A DNA stretch of 9,620 bases from an uncultured Rikenella sp. (GCA_910577885.1 CAJTNK010000074.1:1-9620); one strand, 5' to 3'. Shown: positions 1 through 7,265, counted from the stretch's first letter. Made by a program: numbers and translations. Notes: generated from the sequence alone by a model not told the origin.

Positions 1-862
1 GCTTCGCCAGAGCGATCTCCACCATCTCTCGCACGAAAGCGTCGTAATCCGGGCGACTCTCTCCGGCCACCCGCTGGGCGATGATCGTGCAGATCGTCAA
101 CGCCCGGTGGCCCAGCATCGCCGACAGACCTGCAATGGCCGAGCTTTCCATCTCGAAGTTGGTGGGCCGGAGTCCTTCGAATTCGAACCGCTCGATTCGC
201 TCGACGTACGCCGGATCGGCCAGCGGAAGCCGCACGACACGCCCCTGAGGCGCATAGAACCCCGGTGCCGAGAGGGTCAGTCCCGGAAGCGCCGTGTCGC
301 GGAACAACTCGATCAACGACGGGTCGTTGTGCACGAAATAGGGTCGCGCCAACCGATCGCCCCAGCCGGTTTGTCGCACGAAAGCCTCTTCCATCGCCCG
401 GTCGCACACCGACTCGCTGCCGCCGTAGAAGTTCAACAGACCGTCGATCCCGCCCGACACGACGGACATCACCCGGTCGCCCAGCCGGATCTCGGGCCGC
501 AGCGCGCCGCTCGTCCCCAGCCGAACGATCCGCAGGCTGCGCCGCCGTTCGGGCGGTCGCACCGCCCGGGTCGCGAAATCGACGTTCGCCAGCGCATCCA
601 ACTCGTTCATCACGATGTCGATATTGTCGCACCCGATGCCGGTCGAAACCACCGTCAGCCGCACTCCGTTCAATGTCCCGGTGTGGCTCCGGAACTCCCG
701 ATTGGCAGCGCTGCTTTCGATCCGGTCGAAATACCGGGCGATCCGGTCGCTTCGCCCCGGGTCGCCCACCAGGATCACCGTGTCGGCCAGCTCCTCCGGT
801 CGCAGGTGGAGGTGGAAAATACTTCCGTCCTCGTTGAGGATCAACTCCGATGATGCTATCAT
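1..862 (-). CDS. Nucleoside phosphorylase (uridine phosphorylase-like), 3' end cut by window
   Basis: I translated this reading frame from the reverse strand. It starts at an ATG at 862 and stays open for 287 codons to the left edge, where only a short C-terminus can be missing because family members are about 250-295 residues. Motifs of the PNP/UDP phosphorylase family are in the expected order: GDPGR (33-37, phosphate site), STGIG (73-77), GTSGA (116-120) and NFEMESSAI (235-243), the last being the nucleoside-binding Glu-Met-Glu segment of uridine phosphorylases. The expected reaction is reversible phosphorolysis of a nucleoside to base plus ribose-1-phosphate in cytoplasmic salvage. An insertion around residues 98-110 (TRAVRPPERRRS) is longer than in E. 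coli Udp as I remember it. Substrate (uridine or purine nucleoside) cannot be settled from sequence. The start lies 49 nt after the GIN-domain gene stop with no terminator between, so it is probably the last gene of that transcript. No Shine-Dalgarno is visible. Confidence 0.85.
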   Translation of the reverse strand, partial: MIASSELILNEDGSIFHLHLRPEELADTVILVGDPGRSDRIARYFDRIESSAANREFRSHTGTLNGVRLTVVSTGIGCDNIDIVMNELDALANVDFATRAVRPPERRRSLRIVRLGTSGALRPEIRLGDRVMSVVSGGIDGLLNFYGGSESVCDRAMEEAFVRQTGWGDRLARPYFVHNDPSLIELFRDTALPGLTLSAPGFYAPQGRVVRLPLADPAYVERIERFEFEGLRPTNFEMESSAIAGLSAMLGHRALTICTIIAQRVAGESRPDYDAFVREMVEIALAK

Positions 863-911
863 AATGATTTGTGTGTGAGGGTGTTTTTGGCGTGTGAATG
901 CGGCGGACGGT

Positions 912-1637
912 CTATTGGATCGACCGCACGGAACCGCCTGACGAAGAGTGGACCGACGAGTGGTTCAAGGTGTGGTTTTTGTAACGGATCGAGGCTCCGG
1001 ACGAGGCGTGGGCGTCGAGGGATTCGGTCGGCTGGCAGGTGAGGCCGGAGCCGGACGCGGCGTGGGCCGAGACACGTGCAGCCCGGAGTTCCTCCAAATC
1101 GGCCTTTGAACCCGAATGGGTCGACACCTCCACCGATTGGGCCTTGCCGCCGACCACGATCTTCGCCCCCGAGTGGGTGGAGACGAACACGTCGTCGGCC
1201 TGCAGGTCGACGACGTCGATCCGCGATCCGCTGTGTGCCTCCAGCGTACTTTTCCCGGCCGTGAACGAACCCTCGCCGGTGACATGCGCGCCGCTGTGGG
1301 TCGTGACCCAATCGAGTGAGTTGACCGTGACTTTCGCCCGACGGGCCAGGGTTCTGACTTGCAGTTTGTGCGGGAGGTTGTTCAGCCCCAGGTGAAGAAT
1401 CCCGTCGCGAACCTCGACCCTCAGATAAGGTAGCAGGCGGCTGTCGGCCGAGATCACGGCGCTGCTTTGTTTTCCCTGGCGGATCGATACCTGGAAGCCG
1501 GCGTGTGCCTCCACGCCGCGCAGGTGGCCCGCTTCGATGGTTCGCGAAACGTTTGCCTCGGACTGGGCCCGAACCGGCGCCGGGCCGTAGGCCAAAATCG
1601 TTCCGAAGAGGGTGAGGTAAAGTGTCTTGAATCTCAT
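912..1637 (-). CDS. Secreted head-GIN-domain (DUF2807) protein, HSG-repeat type
   Basis: The product is 241 residues, with a signal peptide (positive RFK, hydrophobic LYLTLFGTILAY, probable cleavage after PVRA at residue 24), so it is exported. The remainder fits the DUF2807/putative auto-transporter adhesin 'head GIN' family: an N-terminal strand pair (SRTIEAGHLRGVEAHAGFQVSI), then a right-handed beta-helix of short rungs. The rungs are visible as a His/Ser-Gly motif recurring every 19-21 residues: THSG 113-116, AHSG 134-137, THSG 154-157, THSG 173-176, then ASG near 194, SSG near 212 and SSG near 232. The molecular function of the family is unknown; the adhesin name is historical. It lies 61 nt after the paralogue at 1699-2574 and 49 nt before the nucleoside phosphorylase, all co-directional. 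The repeated His at rung turns is not shared with the paralogue. There is a single Cys (201). Confidence 0.85.
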   Translation of the reverse strand: MRFKTLYLTLFGTILAYGPAPVRAQSEANVSRTIEAGHLRGVEAHAGFQVSIRQGKQSSAVISADSRLLPYLRVEVRDGILHLGLNNLPHKLQVRTLARRAKVTVNSLDWVTTHSGAHVTGEGSFTAGKSTLEAHSGSRIDVVDLQADDVFVSTHSGAKIVVGGKAQSVEVSTHSGSKADLEELRAARVSAHAASGSGLTCQPTESLDAHASSGASIRYKNHTLNHSSVHSSSGGSVRSIQ

Positions 1638-1698
1638 GGTTATTGGATTTTTTTACGTTCGTGGGTTTTGTTGTTCTCAGTGCCTGACCGGCGCGGGG

Positions 1699-2574
1699 TT
1701 ACCGGATCCGAATGCGAGAGTTTTCTACGTTTCGGACTTTGGGATTTCCCGCGCAGTCGATCTGGCCGGATCCCGAAGCGGATGCCCGCAGCGTCTCGGA
1801 AGCATAGCAATGGATGTCGGCCGAGCCGGAGGCGGAACAGTCGGCCGAAACGGCGTGCAGATTATCGAGCAGACAATCGGCCGATCCCGAGGCACTGATC
1901 TGCAGGTTCTCGGCCTTTCCGGCTCCTTCGATTCGGGACGCACCGCTGGCCTGGACCTTCAGTCGAGGGGTTTCGGCCCGGAAATCCACCTTCGCACAGC
2001 CGCTCGCCTCGATCACCGCGGAAGCGGGATTCTCCAGCCGTGCACCGCTCACCTGAGCGACGCCCGAACACCGCATCGACACCGCATCGGAGGTCTGCAG
2101 GTTCAACCCCTCGATCTTGGCACAGCCGCTGGTCTCGAGATCAAACCGGTCGCCCCTCAGCGGATCGCACACTTTCACTTGCGCCACCCCCGACACCGTG
2201 AGCCGATCGATCGACCGGACGGTGATTTCGACCGTCGGACGGGTCACCCAATAGCGGCCGTAACGGAGATGCTCCGGCTGGTCGGACCGCATCCCGATCT
2301 TCAACCTCCCCTCCTGAAGCCGACAGATCAGGTAGGGACCGAAACGGCTGTCGACCGACAGCCGAACACCGGTCTGTTCCCCTACCCGCAAGACGGTATG
2401 GAACACGGAACCTACTTCGATCGTCCGGATCGACTCGCCCTCGTACTTCGTGAGCGTCAGTACGGTCGCCGTATCGGCCGTTTGCCGAGCCTTGACTTCA
2501 TGCTGACGGTCCGCAAAACTATAACCGACTGCTCCGAGCAGGCCTAACAGGATGAATAGTAAAACTTTTTTCAT
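1699..2574 (-). CDS. Secreted head-GIN-domain (DUF2807) protein, SG(C/S)A-repeat type
   Basis: The product is 291 residues. The N-terminus (MKKVLLFILLGLLGAVGYSFA) is a typical signal peptide or signal anchor with a plausible cleavage after SFA. The body matches the head-GIN/DUF2807 family: a leading beta region (IRTIEVGSVFHTVLRVGEQTGVRLSVDS), then Ser-Gly rungs at about residues 128, 149, 170, 191, 210, 229, 249 and 267, a period of 19-21 consistent with beta-helix coils. Rungs read SGVAQV, SGCAKI, SGVAQV, SGCAKV, SGASRI, SGSADC, SGSADI, SGSGQI, so adjacent rungs alternate VAQ and CAK. Several Cys fall at or near rung turns. It is the first gene of the leftward cluster, preceded by a 555-nt gene-free region carrying a candidate sigma-54 promoter. 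The biochemical role is unknown; an envelope or surface location is inferred from the signal sequence and fold. Confidence 0.85.
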   Translation of the reverse strand: MKKVLLFILLGLLGAVGYSFADRQHEVKARQTADTATVLTLTKYEGESIRTIEVGSVFHTVLRVGEQTGVRLSVDSRFGPYLICRLQEGRLKIGMRSDQPEHLRYGRYWVTRPTVEITVRSIDRLTVSGVAQVKVCDPLRGDRFDLETSGCAKIEGLNLQTSDAVSMRCSGVAQVSGARLENPASAVIEASGCAKVDFRAETPRLKVQASGASRIEGAGKAENLQISASGSADCLLDNLHAVSADCSASGSADIHCYASETLRASASGSGQIDCAGNPKVRNVENSRIRIR

Positions 2575-2654
2575 GGTGAATGATTTTTTCAGGTTCTTTG
2601 AATCTTAAAAGCCGATGGCGGATTTTTCCGCCACTCCTCCCTGGTCGATTTTCC

Positions 2655-2670
2655 TGCCAACGGTGTGCCA
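2655..2670 (-). promoter_or_regulatory. Candidate sigma-54 (RpoN) promoter for the GIN operon
   Basis: On the minus strand this reads TGGCACACCGTTGGCA. Against the recalled sigma-54 consensus TGGCAYRN4TTGCW it differs at one position only. The invariant -24 GG (complement of 2668-2669) and -12 GC (complement of 2656-2657) have the required spacing. The predicted start is near 2644, giving a leader of about 70 nt before the ATG at 2574. Tandem palindromes centred roughly 90 and 112 bp upstream sit where an enhancer-binding activator would bind. No RpoN or activator gene is in the window. Expression of the GIN proteins and probably the phosphorylase would then depend on an activator signal. Confidence 0.6.
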
Positions 2671-2723
2671 AAACTATTTTCTGTCTGACTGTCAGTAAAA
2701 TACAGCCTCGGAAAAATCCTCCG

Positions 2724-2764
2724 GGTGTCTAAATTTTTGACACCTGCTGTCTAATTCTTTGACA
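2724..2764. promoter_or_regulatory. Tandem TGTC-N9-GACA operator/enhancer sites
   Basis: Two near-identical palindromes lie in direct tandem: TGTCTAAATTTTTGACA at 2726-2742 (extended to GGTGTC...GACACC, 2724-2744) and TGTCTAATTCTTTGACA at 2748-2764. Their starts are 22 bp apart, two helical turns, so two dimers would bind the same face. A lone GGTGTC half-site follows at 2773-2778. With the sigma-54-like promoter at 2655-2670, the simplest reading is the upstream activating sequence of an NtrC-family response regulator. They could instead be operators for the rightward lepA transcript. The DNA pattern is seen directly; the binding protein is inference. Confidence 0.55.
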
Positions 2765-2791
2765 CACCAAAAGGTGTCCCGAAAATTTCAC

Positions 2792-2799
2792 TAATTTTG
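2792..2799 (+). promoter_or_regulatory. Possible Bacteroidetes -7 box (TAATTTTG), rightward
   Basis: TAATTTTG matches the Bacteroidetes primary-sigma -7 consensus TAnnTTTG and is followed by an AT-rich GTATCTTCAA start region. No convincing TTTG -33 element lies 19-21 bp upstream. If used, it would give lepA a leader of about 320 nt containing the structured element at 2846-3078. No better match was found nearer lepA. Confidence 0.3.
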
Positions 2800-2845
2800 T
2801 ATCTTCAACGATTTTTATCTGTTCTTTTGTGAACCGGATAGAACT

Positions 2846-3078
2846 GTTCTTTTTCTGAAGAAAAAGAACCAAAAAGACTTCCGAGCGCATCCCTATGGGA
2901 TGCTTTGGCCGTGTCAGCCCGGTCTTTGGGTGGGGATTCTTTTTGGGCGCGCTCTAAGGTTATTGCAGCCTCTGCGCGCCTAAAAGAACCCCACCCATAA
3001 CCCTGAGGACTGCGGAGCCTAAGGCATAGCGTATGCTATCTGAAAGTTCTTTGGGTCCCTTTCTTTCAAGAAAGGGAC
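2846..3078. repeat. Two-fold symmetric palindromic element of nested hairpins
   Basis: This gene-free stretch consists of two arms (2846-2952 and 2974-3078) that align when one is reverse-complemented. Each arm holds, from outside in: an outer 10-bp hairpin (GTTCTTTTTC/GAAAAAGAAC with TGAA loop at 2846-2869; GTCCCTTTCT/AGAAAGGGAC with TTCA loop at 3055-3078); a related ACC(A/C)AAA..ACTT segment; a small hairpin (GCATCCC/GGGATGC at 2887-2903; GCATA/TATGC at 3024-3036); and an inner arm (GGGTGGGG..CTTTT..GCGCGC) that pairs with the other half (2928-2952 with 2974-2996) round a 21-nt loop. The hairpin sequences differ between arms, yet each pairs with itself. No target-site duplication or ORF of note was seen. 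It may be a MITE-like element or a structured leader of lepA. Confidence 0.6.
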
Positions 3079-3129
3079 AGTACCCTCCCGTCGCTAAAGA
3101 CCGGACAAATATTATAGAGATACAATGTT

Positions 3130-4917
<1,788 letters not shown>

Positions 4918-4940
4918 TGGGGCGGGTTGCTGTTGCGGGG

Positions 4941-4993
4941 TTTCTCGCCCGAATGGCCAGTACCGAGTGTCGGAAGGCACCGCCCACCGGGCG
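4941..4993 (+). repeat. Linear repeat unit, copy A
   Basis: It begins TTTCTCGCCCGAATGGCC, continues TACCGAGTGTCGGAAGGCAC and ends CGCCCACCGGGCG. The central GTGTC-GGAA-GGCAC can form a tetraloop hairpin with one G-U pair. It starts 23 nt after the lepA stop. Copies B, C and D share this order of blocks. Confidence 0.75.
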
Positions 4994-4997
4994 TTTT
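4981..4997 (+). terminator. Short hairpin plus TTTT, possible weak lepA terminator
   Basis: CGCCC-ACC-GGGCG followed by TTTT, 64 nt after the lepA stop. The 5-bp stem and four Ts make it a weak intrinsic terminator at best. The same design recurs at 5242-5258, 5858-5874 and 5946-5962, so it may simply be part of the repeat family. Confidence 0.3.
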
Positions 4998-5017
4998 GCA
5001 GGGGTTGTTTCTGCCCG

Positions 5018-5072
5018 TTTTTTTCGCCCGGATGGCCCATACCGAGTGCCGGGAGGCACCGCCCGCCCGGCG
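5018..5072 (+). repeat. Linear repeat unit, copy B
   Basis: A T-run, then TCGCCCGGATGGCCCATACC, GAGTGCC-GGGA-GGCACC and GCCCGCCCGGCG. Here the hairpin loop is GGGA in place of GGAA. It is followed directly by the segment leading into the large hairpin at 5104-5180. Confidence 0.75.
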
Positions 5073-5103
5073 TAAGGGCAGTTCCAGCTCGTCGGGATAG
5101 CTC

Positions 5104-5180
5104 GACCGCGCGCGACTGCTGGAGTAGGAAATGGATCGAACAACGTGAGTTGTTTGATCCATTTCCGCCAGCGCGCGGTC
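5104..5180. repeat. Large hairpin module H1
   Basis: The outer 10-bp perfect stem GACCGCGCGC (5104-5113) pairs with GCGCGCGGTC (5171-5180). The inner 18-bp stem (5127-5144 with 5149-5166, one mismatch) encloses a GTGA loop. The inner arm GGAAATGGATC differs from H2 and H4 but shares GGAAAT and the apex ACAACT(C/G)ACGT(T/A)GTT with H3 when read in the same orientation. Confidence 0.7.
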
Positions 5181-5188
5181 AAAGACTG

Positions 5189-5241
5189 TTTTCTCGCCCG
5201 AATGGCCCCTACCGCGGCCGGAAGGCACCGCCCGCCCGGCG
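5189..5241 (+). repeat. Linear repeat unit, copy C
   Basis: TTTTCTCGCCCGAATGGCCC followed by CTACCGCGGCCGGAAGGCAC and CGCCCGCCCGGCG. The hairpin arm has diverged (CGGCC for GTGCC). It abuts H1 on its left and the short hairpin CACCC-GTT-GGGTG-TTTT (5242-5258) on its right. Confidence 0.7.
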
Positions 5242-5353
5242 CACCCGTTGGGTGTTTTGCTGGGGTTCTCTTAGCCTTAGTTGGGCCGCCGCCCGCGCAG
5301 GGCAGTCGTAGCTTGTTGCCGAGCCAACTCCGGCTTTCGAGTGCCGAGCGGCC

Positions 5354-5427
5354 CCGCGCGCCCCGCCTTAAGAGCGATTCAACTATTTTGCTAACTGCAA
5401 AATAGAATGAATCGCCAAGGCGCGCGG
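5354..5427. repeat. Large hairpin module H2
   Basis: Outer stem CCGCGCGCC (5354-5362) with GGCGCGCGG (5419-5427). Inner stems GCGATTC/GAATCGC (5374-5380, 5409-5415) and CTATTTTG/CAAAATAG (5383-5390, 5398-5405). Reverse-complemented, its flanks match those of H4 on both sides, including the CTC(T/C)TAAGG block and CGCTCGGCA(C/T)TCGAAA beyond the stem. Seven Ts at 5451-5457 follow. Confidence 0.7.
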
Positions 5428-5476
5428 TCAATGACCGTGGGGCGGAGTAGTTTTTTTGTTGGCCAGTTGGGGAATT

Positions 5477-5493
5477 GCGACCCATAGGGTCGC
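5477..5493. repeat. 7-bp hairpin GCGACCC-ATA-GGGTCGC
   Basis: A perfect 7-bp palindrome with a 3-nt loop. On the minus strand it is followed by an ACTGGCCA block, as in the short hairpins on the right side of the array, so it is probably a diverged member of the same module with a different stem sequence. Confidence 0.5.
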
Positions 5494-5558
5494 GCGAGTC
5501 GCCGCCATCCCGAGCGGCACCTTGCCCGTCAGGCTCGGTTGGCGTGCCCAGGGTACCC

Positions 5559-5741
5559 CTATTCCTGGAGGCAACGCAACTGACGACCGTATGTACGGTA
5601 GTTACTGTTATTCGGAGCGATCCCACCGTTGTTGAAGTGCAAGCTATGGGCATGACCGCTGCCCGAATGAATCGACGATGCCCAACTGTACCCGTAGTCG
5701 CCGGCGCACCACAACGCACCGGAGTTATACATGCGGTAGCC
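5559..5741 (-). pseudogene. C-terminal remnant of a FISUMP/DGR-target-like C-type-lectin-fold protein
   Basis: Sixty codons plus TAG, read leftwards, run from GYRMYNSGALWCAGDYGYSW to the end NNSNYRTYGRQLRCLQE. From memory, Bacteroidales FISUMP/DUF1566-like proteins and targets of diversity-generating retroelements end the same way: GYR..GAL..G..GYYWSSS....LxF......P.....RAxGFQLRCLQE. Many positions usually Asn in templates are Tyr, His, Asp, Ser or Gly here, as in a variable region. The frame has no plausible start: upstream of the Gly-Tyr-Arg it runs into hairpin module H3, so the N-terminal part of the gene is missing. I call it a truncated relic or orphan variable-region cassette. A perfect GGGTACCC palindrome (5551-5558) adjoins the stop, and a CCGAGC/GCTCGG stem-loop (5510-5538) lies 3' of it. 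No reverse transcriptase or template copy is in the window. Confidence 0.55.
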
Positions 5742-5783
5742 CGGGGGTGCTCCTTTCCTTTTGTGTAAAAACCATTCTTTGTC

Positions 5784-5857
5784 CGCGCGCCTGGGGAAAT
5801 CCTGTTTGAACAACTGACGTAGTTCAAACGGATTTCCCTCTTTAGGCGTGGCGCGCG
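5784..5857. repeat. Large hairpin module H3
   Basis: Outer 8-bp stem CGCGCGCC (5784-5791) with GGCGCGCG (5850-5857). The inner stem GGAAATCC..GTTTGAAC (5795-5811) pairs with 5822-5837 with one bulged T and a 10-nt loop. It is preceded by ATTCTTTGTCCGCGCGCCTGG, nearly identical to the block before H4. It is followed by the short hairpin CACCC-ACA-GGGTG-TTTT (5858-5874). Confidence 0.7.
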
Positions 5858-5945
5858 CACCCACAGGGTGTTTTACTGGCCTGCCGGTTGCAAACTTCTT
5901 CAACTGCGCTTGGGCCGCGCAGGCCGTCCTTACGCCGGGCAGGCG

Positions 5946-5985
5946 CGCCCACAGGGCGTTTTACTGGCCATTCGGGCGAGAAAAC
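5946..5985 (-). repeat. Short hairpin plus inverted GTTTTCTCGCCCGAATGGCC block
   Basis: CGCCC-ACA-GGGCG-TTTT (5946-5962) followed by ACTGGCCATTCGGGCGAGAA. The second half is the reverse complement of the start of linear units A and C. The GTGCC-GGAA-GGCAC part is absent here and the short hairpin takes its place, showing that the modules recombine. Confidence 0.65.
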
Positions 5986-5994
5986 ATTCTTTGT

Positions 5995-6070
5995 CCGCGC
6001 GCCTGGGCGATTCATACTATATTCGGTTTACGCCGAAGTAGAAGAATCGCTCCTAAGGTGTGGCGCGCGG
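5995..6070. repeat. Large hairpin module H4
   Basis: Outer stem CCGCGCGCC (5995-6003) with GGCGCGCGG (6062-6070). Inner stem GCGATTC/GAATCGC and a separate apical hairpin TTCGG-TTTACG-CCGAA. Flanks match H2 in reverse complement. It ends about 60 nt short of the DUF1573 stop codon, so the array abuts that gene's 3' end. Confidence 0.7.
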
Positions 6071-6131
6071 TGTCGCTCGGCATTCGAAAACTGGGCTTTT
6101 CTCTGCCAGATTTTTCTTGCTCGTCCGGCCG

Positions 6132-7235
6132 CTATTCGATAACCGTGGCCAGTACCCGAATCTCGCGGGCCGGGCGGGTCGGATCGTTTGTGACCACCGT
6201 CAGACCTTCGTACAGACGCCCCCGGGCTCCTTTCGTATCCAGCGTGACGGTCAGCGTCGCCGTCTCGCCCACCCGAATCACCGTCCGGTCGGTCCGGGCC
6301 CGAATCCGATCGCTCGTCGGACCGATGTGACGGATAATCAAATCCCGTTCGCCGCCGTTGCTGATCTGAAACTCGCGCCGCAGGAGCTTGCCTTGCGGCT
6401 GGTCGCTGAAGTGGTAGAAAAACGACGAGTAGTCTGCCCGCGGCGCCCGCTGTAGCTCTGTGCGCGACAGGCCCGAGAAATCTTCGGCGAAAATCGCCGT
6501 CACCTCCACCGGATCGGGCTGTTTCTCGCCCCCGACGATCAATCCGAAACAGTAGCGATATTTGCCCCACAGGTCTGCCCGGGTCGCGTCGAGCGTCAGG
6601 CGGATTTCGCTCCGTTCGCCCGGTGCGAGTACCGTTTTCACCGGGCGAGCCGTCAGCCAAGCCGGAAGGCCGGTGGCGTCTATGCCGATCCGCACCGGTG
6701 CTTTTCCGCTATTGGCGATTCCGACGGTCCGCACCGTGGCCCGTCCGCGAGGCAAGGTCCCCAGGATCAGACTCCGGTCGGCGATGCGCAGACCGTCCGC
6801 CACGTCGTACGGGTAGTCCTCCTGAATCGTCCGGGGACGCCCCTCGACTTCGCCCGTGATGGTCAGCCGGATGTTCCCGCGCGGGTCGTTGCAGGCGATG
6901 CTGATGACCTTCTCGAACCGGCCCGGACGATTCGTCGGGTCGAACGTGATCTTCATTTCGCCCCGCCCGCCCGGCAACACCGGCTCTTTGCTGAATTCCG
7001 GGTAGGTGCACCCGCACGAAACCCCCACGCTCTGAATCACCAGCGGCAGAGTGCCGCTGTTCCGGAACCGGAATACGTGGCTCACATCGCCGTCCGCTTC
7101 GCGAATCTTTCCGAAGTCGTGGGTGTAGCTTTCGAACACCATCCGAGCACTTTTCCCCTCCTCGGCCGCTCCGCTTCCGACCGTTGTCCACAGCGCAACC
7201 AGGCTGCATGCAATAGATCTCAATACCGTTCGCAT
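6132..7235 (-). CDS. Exported DUF1573 (Ig-like/ASH-type) protein
   Basis: The ATG at 7235 gives 367 residues; an in-frame TTG at 7250 is a less likely start. Residues 1-24 (MRTVLRS, hydrophobic IACSLVALWTTVG, SGAA) form a signal peptide with likely cleavage before EEG. Residues about 35-130 carry DUF1573: DFGKI (40-44), a hydrophobic strand ending SVGVSCGCTYPEF with the typical CGC (74-76), and the PGGRGEMKITFDPTNRPGRFEK loop. Two further Ig-like repeats follow: near 150-250 (FGLIVGG end) and 280-367 (ISNGGERDLIIRHIG...LTVVTNDPTRP). These Bacteroidetes proteins are periplasmic or surface-exposed and of unknown function; the fold suggests protein or glycan contact. The gene begins 30 nt after the DUF2851 stop on the same strand, so the two are probably one transcript. 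GAGAAG six nt before the ATG could be a weak ribosome site. Confidence 0.88.
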   Translation of the reverse strand: MRTVLRSIACSLVALWTTVGSGAAEEGKSARMVFESYTHDFGKIREADGDVSHVFRFRNSGTLPLVIQSVGVSCGCTYPEFSKEPVLPGGRGEMKITFDPTNRPGRFEKVISIACNDPRGNIRLTITGEVEGRPRTIQEDYPYDVADGLRIADRSLILGTLPRGRATVRTVGIANSGKAPVRIGIDATGLPAWLTARPVKTVLAPGERSEIRLTLDATRADLWGKYRYCFGLIVGGEKQPDPVEVTAIFAEDFSGLSRTELQRAPRADYSSFFYHFSDQPQGKLLRREFQISNGGERDLIIRHIGPTSDRIRARTDRTVIRVGETATLTVTLDTKGARGRLYEGLTVVTNDPTRPAREIRVLATVIE

Positions 7236-7265
7236 CGTCTTCTCGTTCAAATAGTTGAGTTTTCG

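Larger units (their letters stand above)
4918..6131. repeat. Gene-free mosaic of palindromic repeat modules between lepA and the DUF1573 gene
   Basis: About 1.2 kb without an intact gene. It is built from three recurring module types: a linear unit with a GTGCC-GGAA-GGCAC hairpin beginning TTTCTCGCCCGAATGGCC; a short 5-bp hairpin followed by TTTT and RCTGG; and large hairpins bounded by CCGCGCGCC and GGCGCGCGG. From 4941 to about 5495 all modules run in one orientation; from about 5761 to 6110 they run in the other. A 37-nt segment at 5171-5207 recurs inverted at 5966-6002 with two mismatches. The centre (5559-5741) holds a coding relic. The individual copies are listed separately. Such arrays are usually non-coding; any RNA role is unproven. 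Confidence 0.7.

Noticed and set aside
107..853. Plus-strand 248-codon frame over the nucleoside phosphorylase
   Set aside because: It is antisense to a frame carrying all phosphorylase motifs and has a compositionally biased product.
2669..2676. Minus-strand TAGTTTTG as a standard -7 box for the GIN genes
   Set aside because: It fits TAnnTTTG, but only TTTT is found at -33, and the overlapping sigma-54 match with upstream palindromes explains the region better. It remains an alternative.
2928..2996. Possible tRNA or integrase attachment site in the inverted repeat upstream of lepA
   Set aside because: No cloverleaf, no T-loop GGTTCRANTCC and no CCA end; the pairing is a single long stem.
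4941..5270. CRISPR-like array
   Set aside because: Spacing is irregular, units are over 50 nt with internal hairpins, orientation changes further on, and there are no cas genes.
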